From NCBI GenBank assembly GCA_030248135.1, contig JASANC010005780.1:1-64000 (forward strand): DNA of 64,000 bases, read 5' to 3'. Shown here piece after piece: positions 24,289 to 37,600 of the stretch. The stretch comes from Theristus sp. LFF4_11. Lineage: Eukaryota > Nematoda > Chromadorea > Monhysterida > Xyalidae. Position 1 is the first letter of the stretch. The number at the start of each line of letters is the position of its first letter. The position numbers and the translations under genes are program-made. The notes under the pieces are model-generated. The model made no database searches. It saw nothing but the letters and a program-made list of their open reading frames with translations, and had not been told where the DNA came from.

Positions 24289-27200
24289 TCACGCGTTGTA
24301 CGTTTTGTAGCCGTCAAACTGTTGCAGTTCATCGAGCAGGTCTAATTGCGGTGGGTCCAACTGAATGAACTCGTAGTTCTCTAGGTCGTCTGTAGTGAGC
24401 ACGAGTTTCATTGGTGGCGCCTTGACGTGCAGCCAAGTGAGCAACACCAGAAAACATGTGCAAACGATCTGAAAAAGAAACAACTTTGCTGTGTGCGCAC
24501 GCATGTGTGTGCGCCCATTGATTGCAAATGCAATTTGCCACTTTCGAACACAAGCCACCACCGCCACCACGCGCAAAACGCATAAACTAAAAGAGCTATA
24601 TGCGTTTCGCTTCGGCTGTTTTTCAGTTCTGATTTTCAAACAGTTTCACCGACCATGAAAAATGTCAGTCGAGTCGCGGGGAATATTTTGCCAACGGTCA
24701 CTGCGGCCGCTGCGTTCATCCACGAGCGATAAAACCACTCCAGCTGCACAGAACAATCACAATTGAAATCGCGATAGCAATTACTGCGAACGGAAACGAA
24801 AACTCACATAGGGCAGGTTGTCACCAGCGACTGGGCAGTCCGCTGCACAGAGATGCACTCGTTTGCGCTGTAAACATGCAATGCAGAATGTATGTTGCTG
24901 ATGTGGCCAAGGTGCAGTGATGCAATTTACCTGCTCATTGAGCATCACGGCAGGCCACAGAGTGACCACAAACAGCAGCACAGCGTGGCCGAGGAGCACT
25001 GTGTCGTACGCAGTCTGAAACGGCAACATTCAACAAACACTTTCATGCGAACACCGACAATGTCGCCTGAACATTTTACTAAACAAATTTGTTCAGCTGC
25101 CACTGAACGCCCACGACTTTGGCAGTGGCAGCTGAAGAAGTTTGTTCAGTAAAATCTGTGCAGTGGATGTTCTGAGTGAAGTGCGACTGTGCCGTGCGGA
25201 ACAAGCCTGCAGCGTCTGTCTGCAGGTCTCAGCTGCCCCAGCAGACTGTGGAGACACGAGCGCGATCGGAGTGAAGCTGCGCAGCAGCAGCATGCCCACG
25301 GCGTAGCACACGTTCGCAAGCACAAACTCAGCACACGCGTCGTTCACGTCGCCCAGCACTCGGTTGACACGCCGATACTGCTGCCAGACCGTGCGCTGCA
25401 AGAAACGTGTGCCCGCTACATGCTGGCGACTAATATTGCGTGTTCACCCAACAAACGCGTTTTGGTAGCCAAATAGCTCGGTATAGCAATCAGCTGCAGA
25501 CAATGTTGTCTCGGTTTGTTTCACTGCTACCAGATCAGCGACGTGCGTTCGATGTGCTGCTGCCTTCGTCGTCTGCTTGTGTTTGTCCTGCGTCTGCTCC
25601 ATCTCCGTCTCAACGTCCACGTGAACGTCGCTTGTCAACTTTTCTCGGTCATCAATTTGAACTTGTGAACCTGAACAATTCCACGACAGTTTTTTTCTTT
25701 GGGGGCTGCGGACTGACACCGCGAGTGCTGCACACTGTTTTTTTGCGGTTTCGCCCGTAAGCGAAGACCGCGGTGACACCGGGCTCGTCAGTTCGACAAA
25801 TCCCCAGAACGCACAGTCTGAAAAACATTTCGTGCGTCAAGGGTGGTAATGGTACCACGAAACATCAGCCAGCACTCGTTACCACCATTGCCATTACCAT
25901 CCTTCGCTGGCACACGAAATATTTTTGAGACGGTTTGTGCGGTTTGTCCAGCTTCCAGCAGTTGCGATGTCAGTCCAGCCAACAAGGTAAAACCTGACGT
26001 TGATCATCGTTTTTACGCATATTTGCGTGGCCACAAGCCAACCATTAAGCATGAACAATTCCAGTTTGAGACTGTTCGCAAAACAAAACCTTTTATCTCT
26101 GAAAACTTTAGTCAACAACTTGCTTTCCGCCCAGCCGCTGCTATTGCTCGCATCCTTTGAAATTGCTGGCTCTTTTTGCTCAAACCTACAAAAGTGAATG
26201 ACGATTTATGTTCAGAACCTTTTTAGTTGCAAAAACCGTAAACACTGACGACTTGCTGTCCGTTTTGTGTTCACCAGTGTCGCATATCAGCTTTGTGCTG
26301 TGATCATGGAAGTCAGCATCTGTGCTTGCTGCAGCAGCGTTAGCGTTGTCGCGCACATTCGACAGCAACGGTGACTTATAATGGATGTTTGTTAGCATTG
26401 TCAGTTTTTCTGCAACTTCGTGGTAGGCATCGCTGAGGCGAACACAAAAAGCCGCAAATAACAACGTTGCTGCCAGCTGACGACCCAGCACGTAGACAAG
26501 CGCAAAACTCGCAAACAAATGCTCTGCCAGTGGCCACAGCGACGACGACCTTTGCAATTATTTTGCTCAATATTACATAAATTTTGACTTCATTAATTTC
26601 AAGCTAACTTTTCATTAACGGTCGAGTGGTACAAGCTGGCTGTTTCGAGTGCTGCGAGCACAATGAAATGGCCCACAAACAGACAACTGAAGCATTTCTC
26701 GACGCAGTACTGCTGCCGTTTCGCCGGTGTCAACGAGACGTGTTTCTGAAATGAGTGAACTCGTGACTGGCAGACCAGTTGACAAGTTCACAGAGCAAAT
26801 CTGAGTCTCACTGGCCTCGGTTGGTGGCCAGCTGAGTTGCTGTGCGACGCGTGCCAGCTGCTGCAGTCGCACGTGCTTGCACAGCGGCAACGCCAGCGTC
26901 ACGATTTGATAGGCGGCAAGCACGCAGAAAATCACCGAAAAGTCAGACGATCTGTGAACAGCAAACTCGTACTCTGGCATGTGCTGGTTCCAGAGTTGAC
27001 TCAATGTTGTTTGCGTGGGGCATTCATGGCTTTACTGACATTCATGGCTCGCTTTACCTGGCGAGCTCCGTTTGCGCGGTCGCCAGTTTGTACCACGAGT
27101 AAACGACGAGCATGCTGGTGACGACCACGGCCAGCAGCCAGCAGACGTTGCCGAGTGCAGAGTGTGGCGCAAAGCCGTACACGCGCAGTGTCAGTTCGCC

Positions 27201-27785
27201 TGCGTTCACCCACGAGCACAACGACTTCGCCTCATCGTCTTTTTTCGCAGCATGCGCCTTCTGGGTTCAGTTGGTTGGCCGGTGATACAGGTCGCACACT
27301 GTCACTTGTCACGGGTGGTGTGCTCACCTGTGCAATTGGCAGCGCCAGAGCGTTCTTGTGCAGCCCTGTGCTGTTCGTTGACTTGCATGCGTCGTTGTTG
27401 TCGACCGTTTGTCCATTCGGCGCCACCACAGTCACCGCTGGCGAATGCTCATCACTCTGCATCACCACCGTCGCACTGCCCTTCTCCATGTTGGACACCT
27501 TTAGGTAAGTGTGAAAAAACAGCTAAAAAATTCCAGTTTAAAAAAAGATGGAATAAACAATTTGTGCAAGGTCTACACGTGGACGGTATAGTGCATTACA
27601 AAGGGGCGCGGTCTGCTTTTGACGACGCCCATTGTTCGACTGCGTGGCACACCACTGCCACAGAGTTTGCGGTCGTTTTCTCCGGCAATAGCTGAAATTA
27701 GATTTACCTTGGCAATCTGCAGTCGTACAATGCGACTGATGTCGTGCATGTCACGTGGGTGCAAGCAGTTTAGCTGATGAAAAGC
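24289..27785 (-). CDS. Gustatory-receptor-like seven-pass chemoreceptor
   Basis: Minus-strand chain of at least 11 exons. Well-supported parts are 27708-27785, 27328-27498, 27058-27224, 26792-26999, 26609-26745, an exon starting at 26549, one starting at 25395, then 24931-25014, 24808-24867, 24654-24743 and 24289-24468. Exons between about 25.4 and 26.0 kb are uncertain, and no start codon was identified upstream of 27785. Seven hydrophobic segments occur, including SVIFCVLAAYQIVTLALPL, CLFVGHFIVLAALETASLY, VLANVCYAVGMLLLRSF and HAVLLFVVTLWPAVML. The block YRRVNRVLGDVNDACAEF and the end VTVGKIFPATRLTFFM followed by TCFLVLLTWLH fit the invertebrate gustatory-receptor pattern, whose last helix ends in a TYhhhhhQF-like motif. 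Odd points are long polar loops between helices and a 45-residue acidic C-tail. The family call rests on pattern, not alignment. Confidence 0.55.
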
Positions 27786-28703
27786 CTGCAAATGACAACA
27801 ATGGCTACATGCAATACGCCTCAGGGAGTGCTCAAAATGACACTGAAGCTGCATGTACAATGTGCGCTGCAATGCTTTTCATCGTCTCAGTGTTCAGTAC
27901 GGTGCAGCTAAACACCGTGAATGCCACTTGCACGCATTCAAATTGACTGTCGTCTCCCTCGCGACCCCTGTGTCCATTTCTATACCACCAATCCAACTTT
28001 ATTTCAATGTTTACTTTTGCGCACATCATTTAATCGGCGGAAAAAAATTCAGTTACATGGCTCTGGCCACGACAATAAACTTCCAACTATTTCTTTTTCG
28101 GTAAAAGCTGACTGGCATGTGGGGATATGTTTACCGGGGGCCGTTCATTTGAAGTTTTTAAAGTTTTTTACTGAATAACATGAGATAAAGTTTGTCACTC
28201 TCACATAGAACATAAAATGCTGTAACTTAACACGAACGTATTATTTTACAAGGAATAGCAGTTGTTGATTATGAATGATAAACGAGAGTCTGTCAACTTC
28301 CTGTTATTACCTCTTCTCATTTTTTTGAAAAATGGATTGCCAAAAAAACTTTGCCAAAACGGGTTGATACTGGAACGAGCGCTCAAAAGGAAAGACGAAC
28401 AAAAAATACAATGCGAATGTAACACGATACAGCCAGCGGAACCAACACGTGACGCGCCATACATACTTGCGATGAATGTGGAATAAACACTCTGACAAAC
28501 GTTTGCCACGTAAAAATTTGTCAACCACGAAAAGTTGCAAGTTTCAGCTGTTCTTCAGTTGTCAAAATTCTTCTGAAATTTTCAGCTAACTTTGAGCAAA
28601 CATACGATGGTCGCTGTTCTTTTTTGCGCATTCAAAAATAGAAATTTACCAAAAAATTAAAATTAAAACTTCCACAGTTTTGTTGCCAGTTTCAGTGACC
28701 AGC
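27786..28703. other. Intergenic between divergently transcribed receptor-like genes
   Basis: AT-rich with no recognised gene. It probably holds the first exon and promoter of the minus-strand receptor and the promoter of the plus-strand glutamate-receptor-like gene. Confidence 0.5.
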
Positions 28704-31096
28704 ATGATGCGATTCATGCCAATCGCCTTGTTGTTGTCGGCAGTGGTTTTCGATCGGACGGGCGCAATCACAAGCAAACTGAAAGGCAAAACATTTCAAG
28801 TGGTCACAATCGAACAAGCACCGTTCGTTTTTAGAGACAATGATGGTACGGGTTTAGTGCATTAGATGAATGAACAAAAAAAGATGAAAGTAATATCTTC
28901 TCAAATTCACCCAGGCAAATTTGCCGGTTATCTGATCGACCTGTGGCGACGTATCGAAGAACTTCTGGATTTCAAATCGAACATTTATCTCGCGCCTGAC
29001 GGCCGCTACGGCCAACAAAACAAAAGCACCGGTAAATTTGATTGTGAAACAAGAGAAAACTGTGCGGAATTTCTAGCAAAAGAACTCGACATTTTTGATG
29101 CAGGTGAATGGAATGGCATGGTGGGTGAGTTGGTGAGTGGGCGAGCTGCGGTCGCGTTGGCGCCTCTGACGGTCACCATCGACAGAATGGACGCCATCGA
29201 CTTCACCAGCTCCTTCCAGCCGGCTGGCATTGTTGCGGTGATGCTCAGGCCGCAGGTGTGCTCTGCGCCGCTGCTCATCTTTGCACGAAGCATTGTTAAA
29301 GTTTGAAGCATCACATTTTAGTGAAGCTTTCATTACGCGTTATGGTGCAGGCTGGGCAGCCGATCCGGTACACGGACATGTTGGACTTGGCTGCAGACAC
29401 GCGCATCAAGTTCACATTGATCGGTCACGGCTCAACACACTCTCTGTTCACCACCAGCGACTACCCGCTATATCGGTTTGGCTTGATACGCGTCAACGAA
29501 GCAGCAAAAGCTCTGTGAGCATAATTTCTGGTGCGTTCTTGCAGCGAAATCGGCCGACGAATCTCGACACCGCAAGGGCAGCGCTTGCTGGCACGGAACA
29601 CAACTGAAGGCGTGCGCAAACTGCTCACCGGGGACGCCGACGTGCTGCTGGCTGAACAGATGTTTGCTGAGTAAGTGGGTCGGCTAAGAGAGTGAACACA
29701 ATGAGCTTGTTTCGAGGGCAACCGTGCATTCAGATACGTGGTCAACCGGCGGCCGTGCAATCTGCACATTGTTGGCCGACCGATCAACCCGCGCGAGTAC
29801 GCGTTCGGCGTCAGTCGCTTCCATGCAGAGTTGTCTGCTGAACTCAGCAAGGCCATCGTTCGCATAAAGTTCCACGGCGAGGAAGAGGTCAGCCAGTTGC
29901 GGCGTTTCTCGCTTGTCAATTTCGAGACGATCAGATGCAAAGTGGATCTGTGGGCGACGCCCAGCAATGCACATCGTGTCACATTTGAACACACAGAAAC
30001 TGCGTGACCTTTGGTGGGAGGACGAGTGTCCAAAGGCTCGTCTGTGCATGTGCGAGGAGGACATCAGCTCCGGTGACTCGGACGAATGGCGCCAGGGACG
30101 GCCGGAGGGCACACGACGACGCCACGGGGGCAGGCCGTGCGATGACGACTACTCGTATGCACGGTGCTGCGTTTGCACAGACGTTCGCATCCGGAGCTCA
30201 GTTGAGTTGTGCTGCATTTTGCAGAGGCACACGCACATCGTCCGAAGAGCAGCAGCGGCGTGAGTGGCGTGAATACAATCGGTCACGCAACAAATGGAGA
30301 CACAACCGACACGAGCACGACACGCACGAACAGACAACCACCAGCACACCGGGCACAAGCAGCACCAGCGAGCCAGACGACGCACAGAGCCGCGCGGAGC
30401 TGGCGGTGTCGATCGAAGTGTCGCGCGAGCATGCGCACGAGTCATCGAACTCGACTGAGCAGAGCAGGCAGAACTCGGCACACAGAGGTAGGTCAGTCTG
30501 TGAATGCAGCGTGTGCAACAGCACGGTTGGCGTGCAAAAAAACGTTTTTTCCGTTTTTTTCTTACAAAAATAAAGAGCCGGTTTTTTACCTTTAATTTTT
30601 TGGAAATTTTAGGAGTTGAAAGCTATTGGACGATGATATCGCATAATTATATTTTGCAGAACTTGAAAAATAAACGGCGTCAAACTGCTTAAAAACACCA
30701 TGTTCAACTGTATTTCTGATTGGTTCCGAGAGCGAAATTCTGGAAACTGGTTACTGGGAAAATTGGAAAATAAAGTGGTATTAAAAGGAAATAAAACCGT
30801 TCATTGTTGCAGACGACAGCAATGGACATGACACAGAAGATAACACCGATGAAACAAAAACGTCATCATCGAGTGAAACAAAAGAAACCAAAGAGAGCAG
30901 CGAAAAGAAAGAAAAGACAAACGAAAAAGGCGAATCGAAAGGAAAGCACATGACCATGAAGTGTTGTGGCAGCAGCAGCAGTAGTAGCAGTAGTAGTAGT
31001 AGTAGTAGCAGCAGTTCAAGCTCAAGCAGCTCTTCCAGTGACAGCTCCACTGAGGAAAACACCAGCAAGAAAGCCGATGAAACCACGAAAATATGA
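28704..31096 (+). CDS. Ionotropic-glutamate-receptor ligand-binding domain without pore (predicted secreted)
   Basis: Eight exons join in frame: 28704-28845, 28915-29255, 29351-29475, 29545-29670, 29734-29887, 29997-30163, 30225-30487 and 30813-31096, giving about 533 residues. A signal peptide (MMRFMPIALLLSAVVF) precedes S1 (FQVVTIEQAPFVF, GKFAGYLIDLW, DGRYGQ, GEWNGMVGELVSGRAAVA, APLTVTIDRMDAIDFTSSF). S1 runs directly into S2 (IRYTDMLDLAADTRI, GHGSTHSLF, DADVLLAEQMFAEY, EDECP). S1 keeps PLT plus Arg and S2 keeps GST plus Glu, the usual glutamate contacts. The paired cysteines (RRPC and EDEC) are present. M1, the pore loop and M3 are absent, and no M4 follows. There is no amino-terminal domain. 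The tail is about 215 residues, acidic and Ser-rich, with a poly-Ser run. Without alternative splicing at 30164 the frame would stop at 30263. Confidence 0.88.
30966..31050 (+). repeat. Coding AGC/AGT trinucleotide repeat (poly-serine)
   Basis: An imperfect run of AGC and AGT codons in the last exon of the pore-less glutamate-receptor gene codes about 25 consecutive or nearly consecutive serines before an acidic, lysine-containing end. Such runs are prone to length variation. Confidence 0.9.
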
Positions 31097-31654
31097 GTTT
31101 CACGTTACTCAGCTCAGCTGCGTCCATCTAGCAGACGGTAGATTCTTAGTTTTTGTATTGCGTGCGTAGCGTCTTTCAGTCTGTTCAGTTGTTTATAGCC
31201 TATTTCAATAACCAGAACACGATTTATGCATTTCTTTCAATAAAGACCGCATGAAACAACGCGAACAACAGAGATCACTGTGAAACATAATTACTTGAAC
31301 AAACTGACATACCAGTGGGAAGAACAAGACAGTGAAATTGGAGAGCACGTCAGTGTTTTTGTGTGCAGTCAACGTTGGTGCTGTCGTTGGGGTGTGGCAG
31401 CACAGCAGTAGCATCAGTGCCACTCTGCAACGCGTGCACCGCCAGTTCACCAGCCACAGTCAACACTGAACGCAGCGTTGAAGGTTGCAGTTGCTGAGCA
31501 GTGAGATGCAGATCAACAACAAATTCAGTTTTTACAGTTAGAACAATGGAATGACTGAGTTGAACGGCCGCTGGCGAATCGGTCACAATAAAAAACATCA
31601 GGGGTAGTAAACTGCGTTGCCCACCTGCGCTCCTGTGTGCATTTCAAAACGGCA
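31097..31654. other. Intergenic between convergent genes
   Basis: Holds the 3' ends of the plus-strand glutamate-receptor-like gene and the minus-strand NUP107. AATAAA-like words near 31238 on the plus strand could serve as poly(A) signals. No other gene is seen. Confidence 0.5.
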
Positions 31655-34600
31655 TTATCCGAGCATCACGCGGTTTTGTAATCGACGCTCTGGATTTGCT
31701 TGATTGTACGCAGGTGGAAAACACAGTTTGCCAAGCTGAAAGCTGGTGGCCTCCGGGCGAGTAGCCAGGCAGGCGCACGGTGCCGCCAACACACAAAGTG
31801 TGCACACGGCCACGATTGGCCAGAGCGACCAACTTGATAGATGCGTCCACGTTCGTCAGCAATTGCTTCCAGCACTTTGAAGGCACTGCGCGCGTCACCA
31901 GCCGTTTGCAGAATGTTCAACAGCAGTGGCACCACCTGGCGAACCATTGGCAATTAGCTTACGAAACAAAGTGTGACCAGAAAACAGTACAAGCACAAAA
32001 CGCTCACAGTCTGCAGTCCAACACGTAGAACACGCGACAACTGCTGCACGTTGTGCTTCAGTGTCAACAACGATGCCGATGCGTCCTGCAAGAGAACGCT
32101 TGCTTGCACGTTTCGTTTCACACTGGGCAGACGAACATAAACAAGGGCCCTACTTGGTCGGAAGCAGAGCTGTGTGGTGCCCAGTGATATTCAGCAGTCT
32201 GCAATGGACATAAGTGCACACAAACGGTCATCAACAATCGAGTGCAGCTTCGTTCGTTCTTACCTCATCGGCCAGCAGCATCCACGTGCCTCCTTTGAAC
32301 GTGATCACGTTCGATAATGCCGCTGTCGCCTCCTGAACAAATTCACAAGCAAAACAAAGTATCTAAAAAAACCCAATGGTTCTAAAACTCAGATAAACGA
32401 CGAAGAAACGAAACGGCTCATGCTCGTACAGTTGCGTAAATGTGCAGCGTGCGCTGCCGTCTGCGTGCAGCCTGTTGGTGCTGCTGTGCGTGCACGGTCT
32501 GCTGGGCACGTTGCACAAAGCTGTCACGGTCACTGTCGCCTACGGTCACCTGCTGTGGCTGCACTGCATCCGCTGACCGTGCACTCTGATGCACACGCCA
32601 TGTCTTATAGGCAGACAGCGCTTTCTGAAACACAGTGATCGTTGCATGTCCACTGAACAGTGATGTAGAAGAAATCAGTTTGCAGTGTTGCCACTCACAA
32701 AGTACACTTGATACGAGGTGTACAGGTGCACAATGTCGCGCAGCACCAGTGCCCGCTCGGGGTGGTCATCAGCAGCAGCGAGCACCTGGGACACGCACGC
32801 AGCTGGCATGCACGCATCCATCAGGCGCAGTGCTGCCTCTGGCCGGTCGCTCACTGAAGCACACAGACACGACAGACACCTTGAACGCGGTGCCACTGCT
32901 GCGTTGCACATCAATGCACTCACTATTATCGTTTCTTTTGGTTCTGCGACTTGATGCGCGCATATAAAACAGTTTCATGCGTGACGCAGGAATTCAGAAC
33001 TGTTCAAGTGACTCGCGTTCCTGAGATACGATCTTGAGTTGCTGCAGCGAGCATGAAACTAGTTTCGTTTCAACGTGCGCACTCCGCAAACGCATCGAGT
33101 CGCAGAACCAAAATAAAAGATCATACCACGCAGGCAACAAGTTCACGTCTGAAGGTCGCAGCCAAACGTTGTGCTAGAATGTTCGAGCAATCTCAATAAT
33201 CAAATCACAAAAGACGCACACAAAAATTTGCCGAGTATTTGATTGGCGTAGTGCAGTGCGTGCGCGCGCAGTTCCGTGTTGAAACACAGCCACTCCAAAC
33301 TCGATATCAGCTCTATTTCCGCCTAAAAACAACAGTGGAAGACTGTGATACTTAAAAGATGAGAAAACAAAGTCTGACAAACGTCAAGGAAACCTCCGAC
33401 AGCTGCGAATGGTCGTTGGCACGCACAGGCAGCAGTTCTTGTTGTGTGGAGTCGTATTTCTTGAAGGCCAACAGCACAGTGGCGACAGAACACTCGTCAG
33501 CAGGCAGGGCAGCAGCGGTGATCTGTTGCAGGCATTCGTAACGCTCGTGCGAGTCGAACACAGCTGCAAGTGCAAGCAATGCTGTGCGCGCGTGTTGTGC
33601 AGTGAGCTTTCATGTTGCCCACGGACGCACAATGCATCCACGCAGCGAGCACATGGATCTGCTTGCAGCGCGGCAGCTGGCGTGCGTACGGCGTCAACAG
33701 CGTGATGCGCGTGTTCGCGTCGTCGATCAGCTGCATCGCGTAGCGCTCCACGATCTCGTCGCCCAGCGCTGTCTGCGATTCACGCATCACAAATGCAACG
33801 AATACTAGTGACTGCAAACACAGCCTCGCTTGTGTAGTACTACACCGGAGCCAGCAGCTCTGCTGTCTGTGTACACATGCGCAGAACATTTGCGATTCGG
33901 GCGCCATGCTAGTTTCACTAAAGTTCGGATCCAATTATCCAAAACAGGTAGAATCGCCTTTACCATTGCCAAAAAGGCGCTAACAAATGAAACAAAGGCT
34001 AGTGAGAGCGGACGCACGGGTATGTGCAGGTTGAGGCGGCGCAGCACGAGCACCAGCTGAGCCATGAATCTGCAGTGGTGTCGTTGTTCGTTGGCGAGTT
34101 GCTGCGTGTCGCCAACGGTCGACTCGTCGTCCGACTCGTCATTCTCCATTGCGAGATACTCGTGTGCAAAGTGGACGCAGGCTGCGTGCTCGTGCAGCAT
34201 CAGCAGCTTTTGTATGCGCTCGTAGGCAGTCTCGCAGGTGCGCTGCTCGCTGCTCAGCAGTGCCTGCAATGTGCACATGGACATGTTGCTGAGCACAACA
34301 AGCAGCACAGGCACGTGCCAAGTGCTTTCATTGTGAACGCTCGCTTACAGCATCAATTTCGCGCAACATCTCCTCCACGGTGTACTCAGCTGCGTGAGCA
34401 CTTTGCTGCAGTGTTGGCACATTGCGTGCGTTCTGCTGCCAATACTGGTCACAGCGACGCAGATGTTCGTCCAGTCTGTGCTCCAAGGTGCACTGTGCGT
34501 ACGCCCAGAGTTTGTCAGCAAACGACTGGCACCATCGAAGCAACACATCCAATCGGCCACTCAGTGCTGCCATCAGACAGCGCTCCACAAGTGACAGCTG

Positions 34601-37600
34601 CTCCTGTTACAGTGTGAACGTCATTGATCACAAAAAATGTGGTCACAAGCTACGAACAAAAATCGAATTCCTCCTTAACATTGAAACCGAATTAACGGCA
34701 AGCAAATCTGATGTGGAACGGCGAGAAAGCGTAAAACTGGTGTGCAACTTTGATTTTGCCATTGGAGGCGGCACTGAGCACAGTGTGAAGTGCAGCAGCA
34801 CTGACACAGACCAACCATTTCGGCCGTTTTCCACGCCACGTAGCGCGCCAGCACTCGATTTGGGTTGCCTGTGCTCGTGTGTCGTTTGCTGCCGACGCTG
34901 CCAGTGTCCGCAGTCAAGTTTGCATCAGCCCACAGCTCAGTGGCCACAATGGGCGCAGCGCGCATCGGCTCACCCACGCGGTGGCACAACTCGATTGCCT
35001 GCAGAAATATCAGGATTATCATTTGAAAAACTCACATCTAAGTGTGGTCTTTTTTCCGAAGTTATTGTTATACAGATCAGGACAAAAGTTGAATTGAAAA
35101 CGGATGACATGGTAGTGTTTGACATCACAGCCACGCCACTGGCTTACCTCAGGCACACAGCCACACCGAATGTAGCGCAACAGCGTCTGCACCAATGTTT
35201 CGTCGTTCTTTTGATCTTCAATCTCCAACTGATCGCTGGCAAACAGTGTGCGTGCCTGAAAGTTGTTGGTTTGAGGGCACGTGGTGTGTGACACAGACTC
35301 AAAAGCGAGCACTCCGGATAAGACAAACAGCGATGTTGCGTGTGCTCCGATGCTTGTGCACAGTGGCAGCTCTGCAAAAAGTGAACGAAAGAAGAACGTG
35401 ACATTTTGATGTGCAGCAGATTCAGCGAGCACCAACCAACAATGTTCGCAGCGCACCTGAGCGACGTGACGTCAGCGAGTTTGTGGCGATCAGCAGTGGC
35501 GTCGTAGGCAGACGCCGCGTTCTCTTGGCACCAGCGCAATATGATCTGACATTGAGTAAATCATGCTCACTATTACAAGCAAATCACCCGTTAGCACGAA
35601 TGAACCAACGGCGATTTCACGAAACTGCACGTCCTGAAGCAGTCGGGCATAGACACCGGCGTGGTCCATCGGTGGCACCTGAGACACGAGCATACAATCA
35701 AAACACGAATGCGTTGTGAACGGCTCATTTGTTGAAACGAACGTCGTCGACAGGCGACCGCTGCGCTGTCAGCGTGTCTGTTCGTTGATTGGCCAGCCGA
35801 TCTTTGTACAACAGCAACAGCAGACGCCACGTGTGCATCTCGTTTTCGATCACATTCAACATGCACTTTGTTTGGTACACACTACATAATCAACAGAAAA
35901 CACCTGTCGGGTGATGCAACAAAATGTCGACAAAGTGAGCTGCTCTATCACACACACATGCTGCAGTTGCGCACTTGGTTGTGGCGAGTCGAGTGACTGA
36001 TACACAGCACACACGGAACACAATGCTGTCATGGCATCAACAAGACTCAACCAACCTTGATGAATGAGCACGTTGAATCAACGTGCGCAGCACCGTTGTT
36101 TGGTCGGAACACAGCTGAAAATAGTTTTGTCAACGTTAAGCCTATTATCTAAAAATGCGGGAGACGCATATAAAAGGAGGAATATGGCCTTGTGTAAGCA
36201 GTGAAAGACTTGGCTCGACAACGCTTTTCAAGTCTCTGATGTGGTACACACGGATACAAGTACATGAGAGTTATATTTTTGCGCCGCGTTTGTTGTCTAA
36301 AAGCTTGCTGAAAAGCGTAAAAACTATGAAGTTATTTTTCAATTGTCCTCTTCAGTTTAGTCTGAAATCACACCATGTGCGAAATTCTGTAAATTCTGTG
36401 CAAAAACAAAAACATCAGAGATTGCAAAACATTGCTGCATGTAGCTTTATCGTTGTTGCTAACGTACGCACCGCTACGCACACTGCAGCACCAGTCCCAA
36501 AAGTGTTGTCTTCCGTTGATTTACCAAACTCTTGTGACAAGATAAACCGGTGAGTCATTGCCTTTGCCACAGAAGGAGACCTTGCGTTCCCCAATGCCTC
36601 TGCGATACACTTTGTGCAAACCAGTGACAACGAGCTAAAGTCTGATCGTTATTTTAGTGGTTTTAGTGGTCGCTAAATGCTAGAAATAAAGCAAATGTGA
36701 AAGTTTCATTTGTCTACAATGTACGAGGGTTGCCATGTGCAACCGAAATAAAGAATAAACGGCGCAAAAATATGACTCTTATGTACTTGTATCCGTGTGT
36801 ACCACATCAGATACTTGAAGCGTTGTCGAGCCAAGTCTTTCACTGCTTACACAAGGCCATATTCCTCCTTTTATACGCGTCTCCCGCATTTTTAGATAAT
36901 ATTCTGTCTTTTACATAGGCCCCGAAGGTCGGACCAAAATCACAATTCGTTCGTCACACATTCTTCTAAACCCCGGACAACTCAGGTTTTTCCTTTTTCG
37001 TTTTTTAGGCCGATTTCGCCTATGCTATTTCTACGGCCGATTCGCCCAAAATCGTCACGATTCAGTACCTATAATTGCTCACATAAGAAAACTGATTCAA
37101 AAGCCGTGATCGGCGCAATGAATTACCATGGAAAACACCGTTTTCTTGTTTTTCATTTCTAGACCGGTTTCGCTAAATTCCACGGCCGATTCGCCCGAAA
37201 TTGTCACGATTCAGTATCTAGAGTTGCTCACACAAGAAAACTAACCCAAAATCCGTGATCAGCGCATTGAATTACCCTGGAAAAACCGTTTTCTCGTTTT
37301 TCATTTCTGGACCGATTTCGCCAATTTCCACGGCCGATTAGCCAGAAATCGTCACGATTCAGTATCTAGAGTTGCTCACATAAAAAAGTAACCCAGAATC
37401 CGTGATCGGCGCAATGAATTATCATGGAAAACACCGTTTTCTTGTTTTTCATTTCTGGACCGATTTCGCTAAATTCCACGGCCGATTCGCCCGAAATCGT
37501 CACGATTCGGTATCTAGAGTTGCTCACATATAAAAACTAACCCAAAATCCGTGATCAGCGCATTGAATTACTATGGAAACATTGTTTTTTGTTTTTCATT

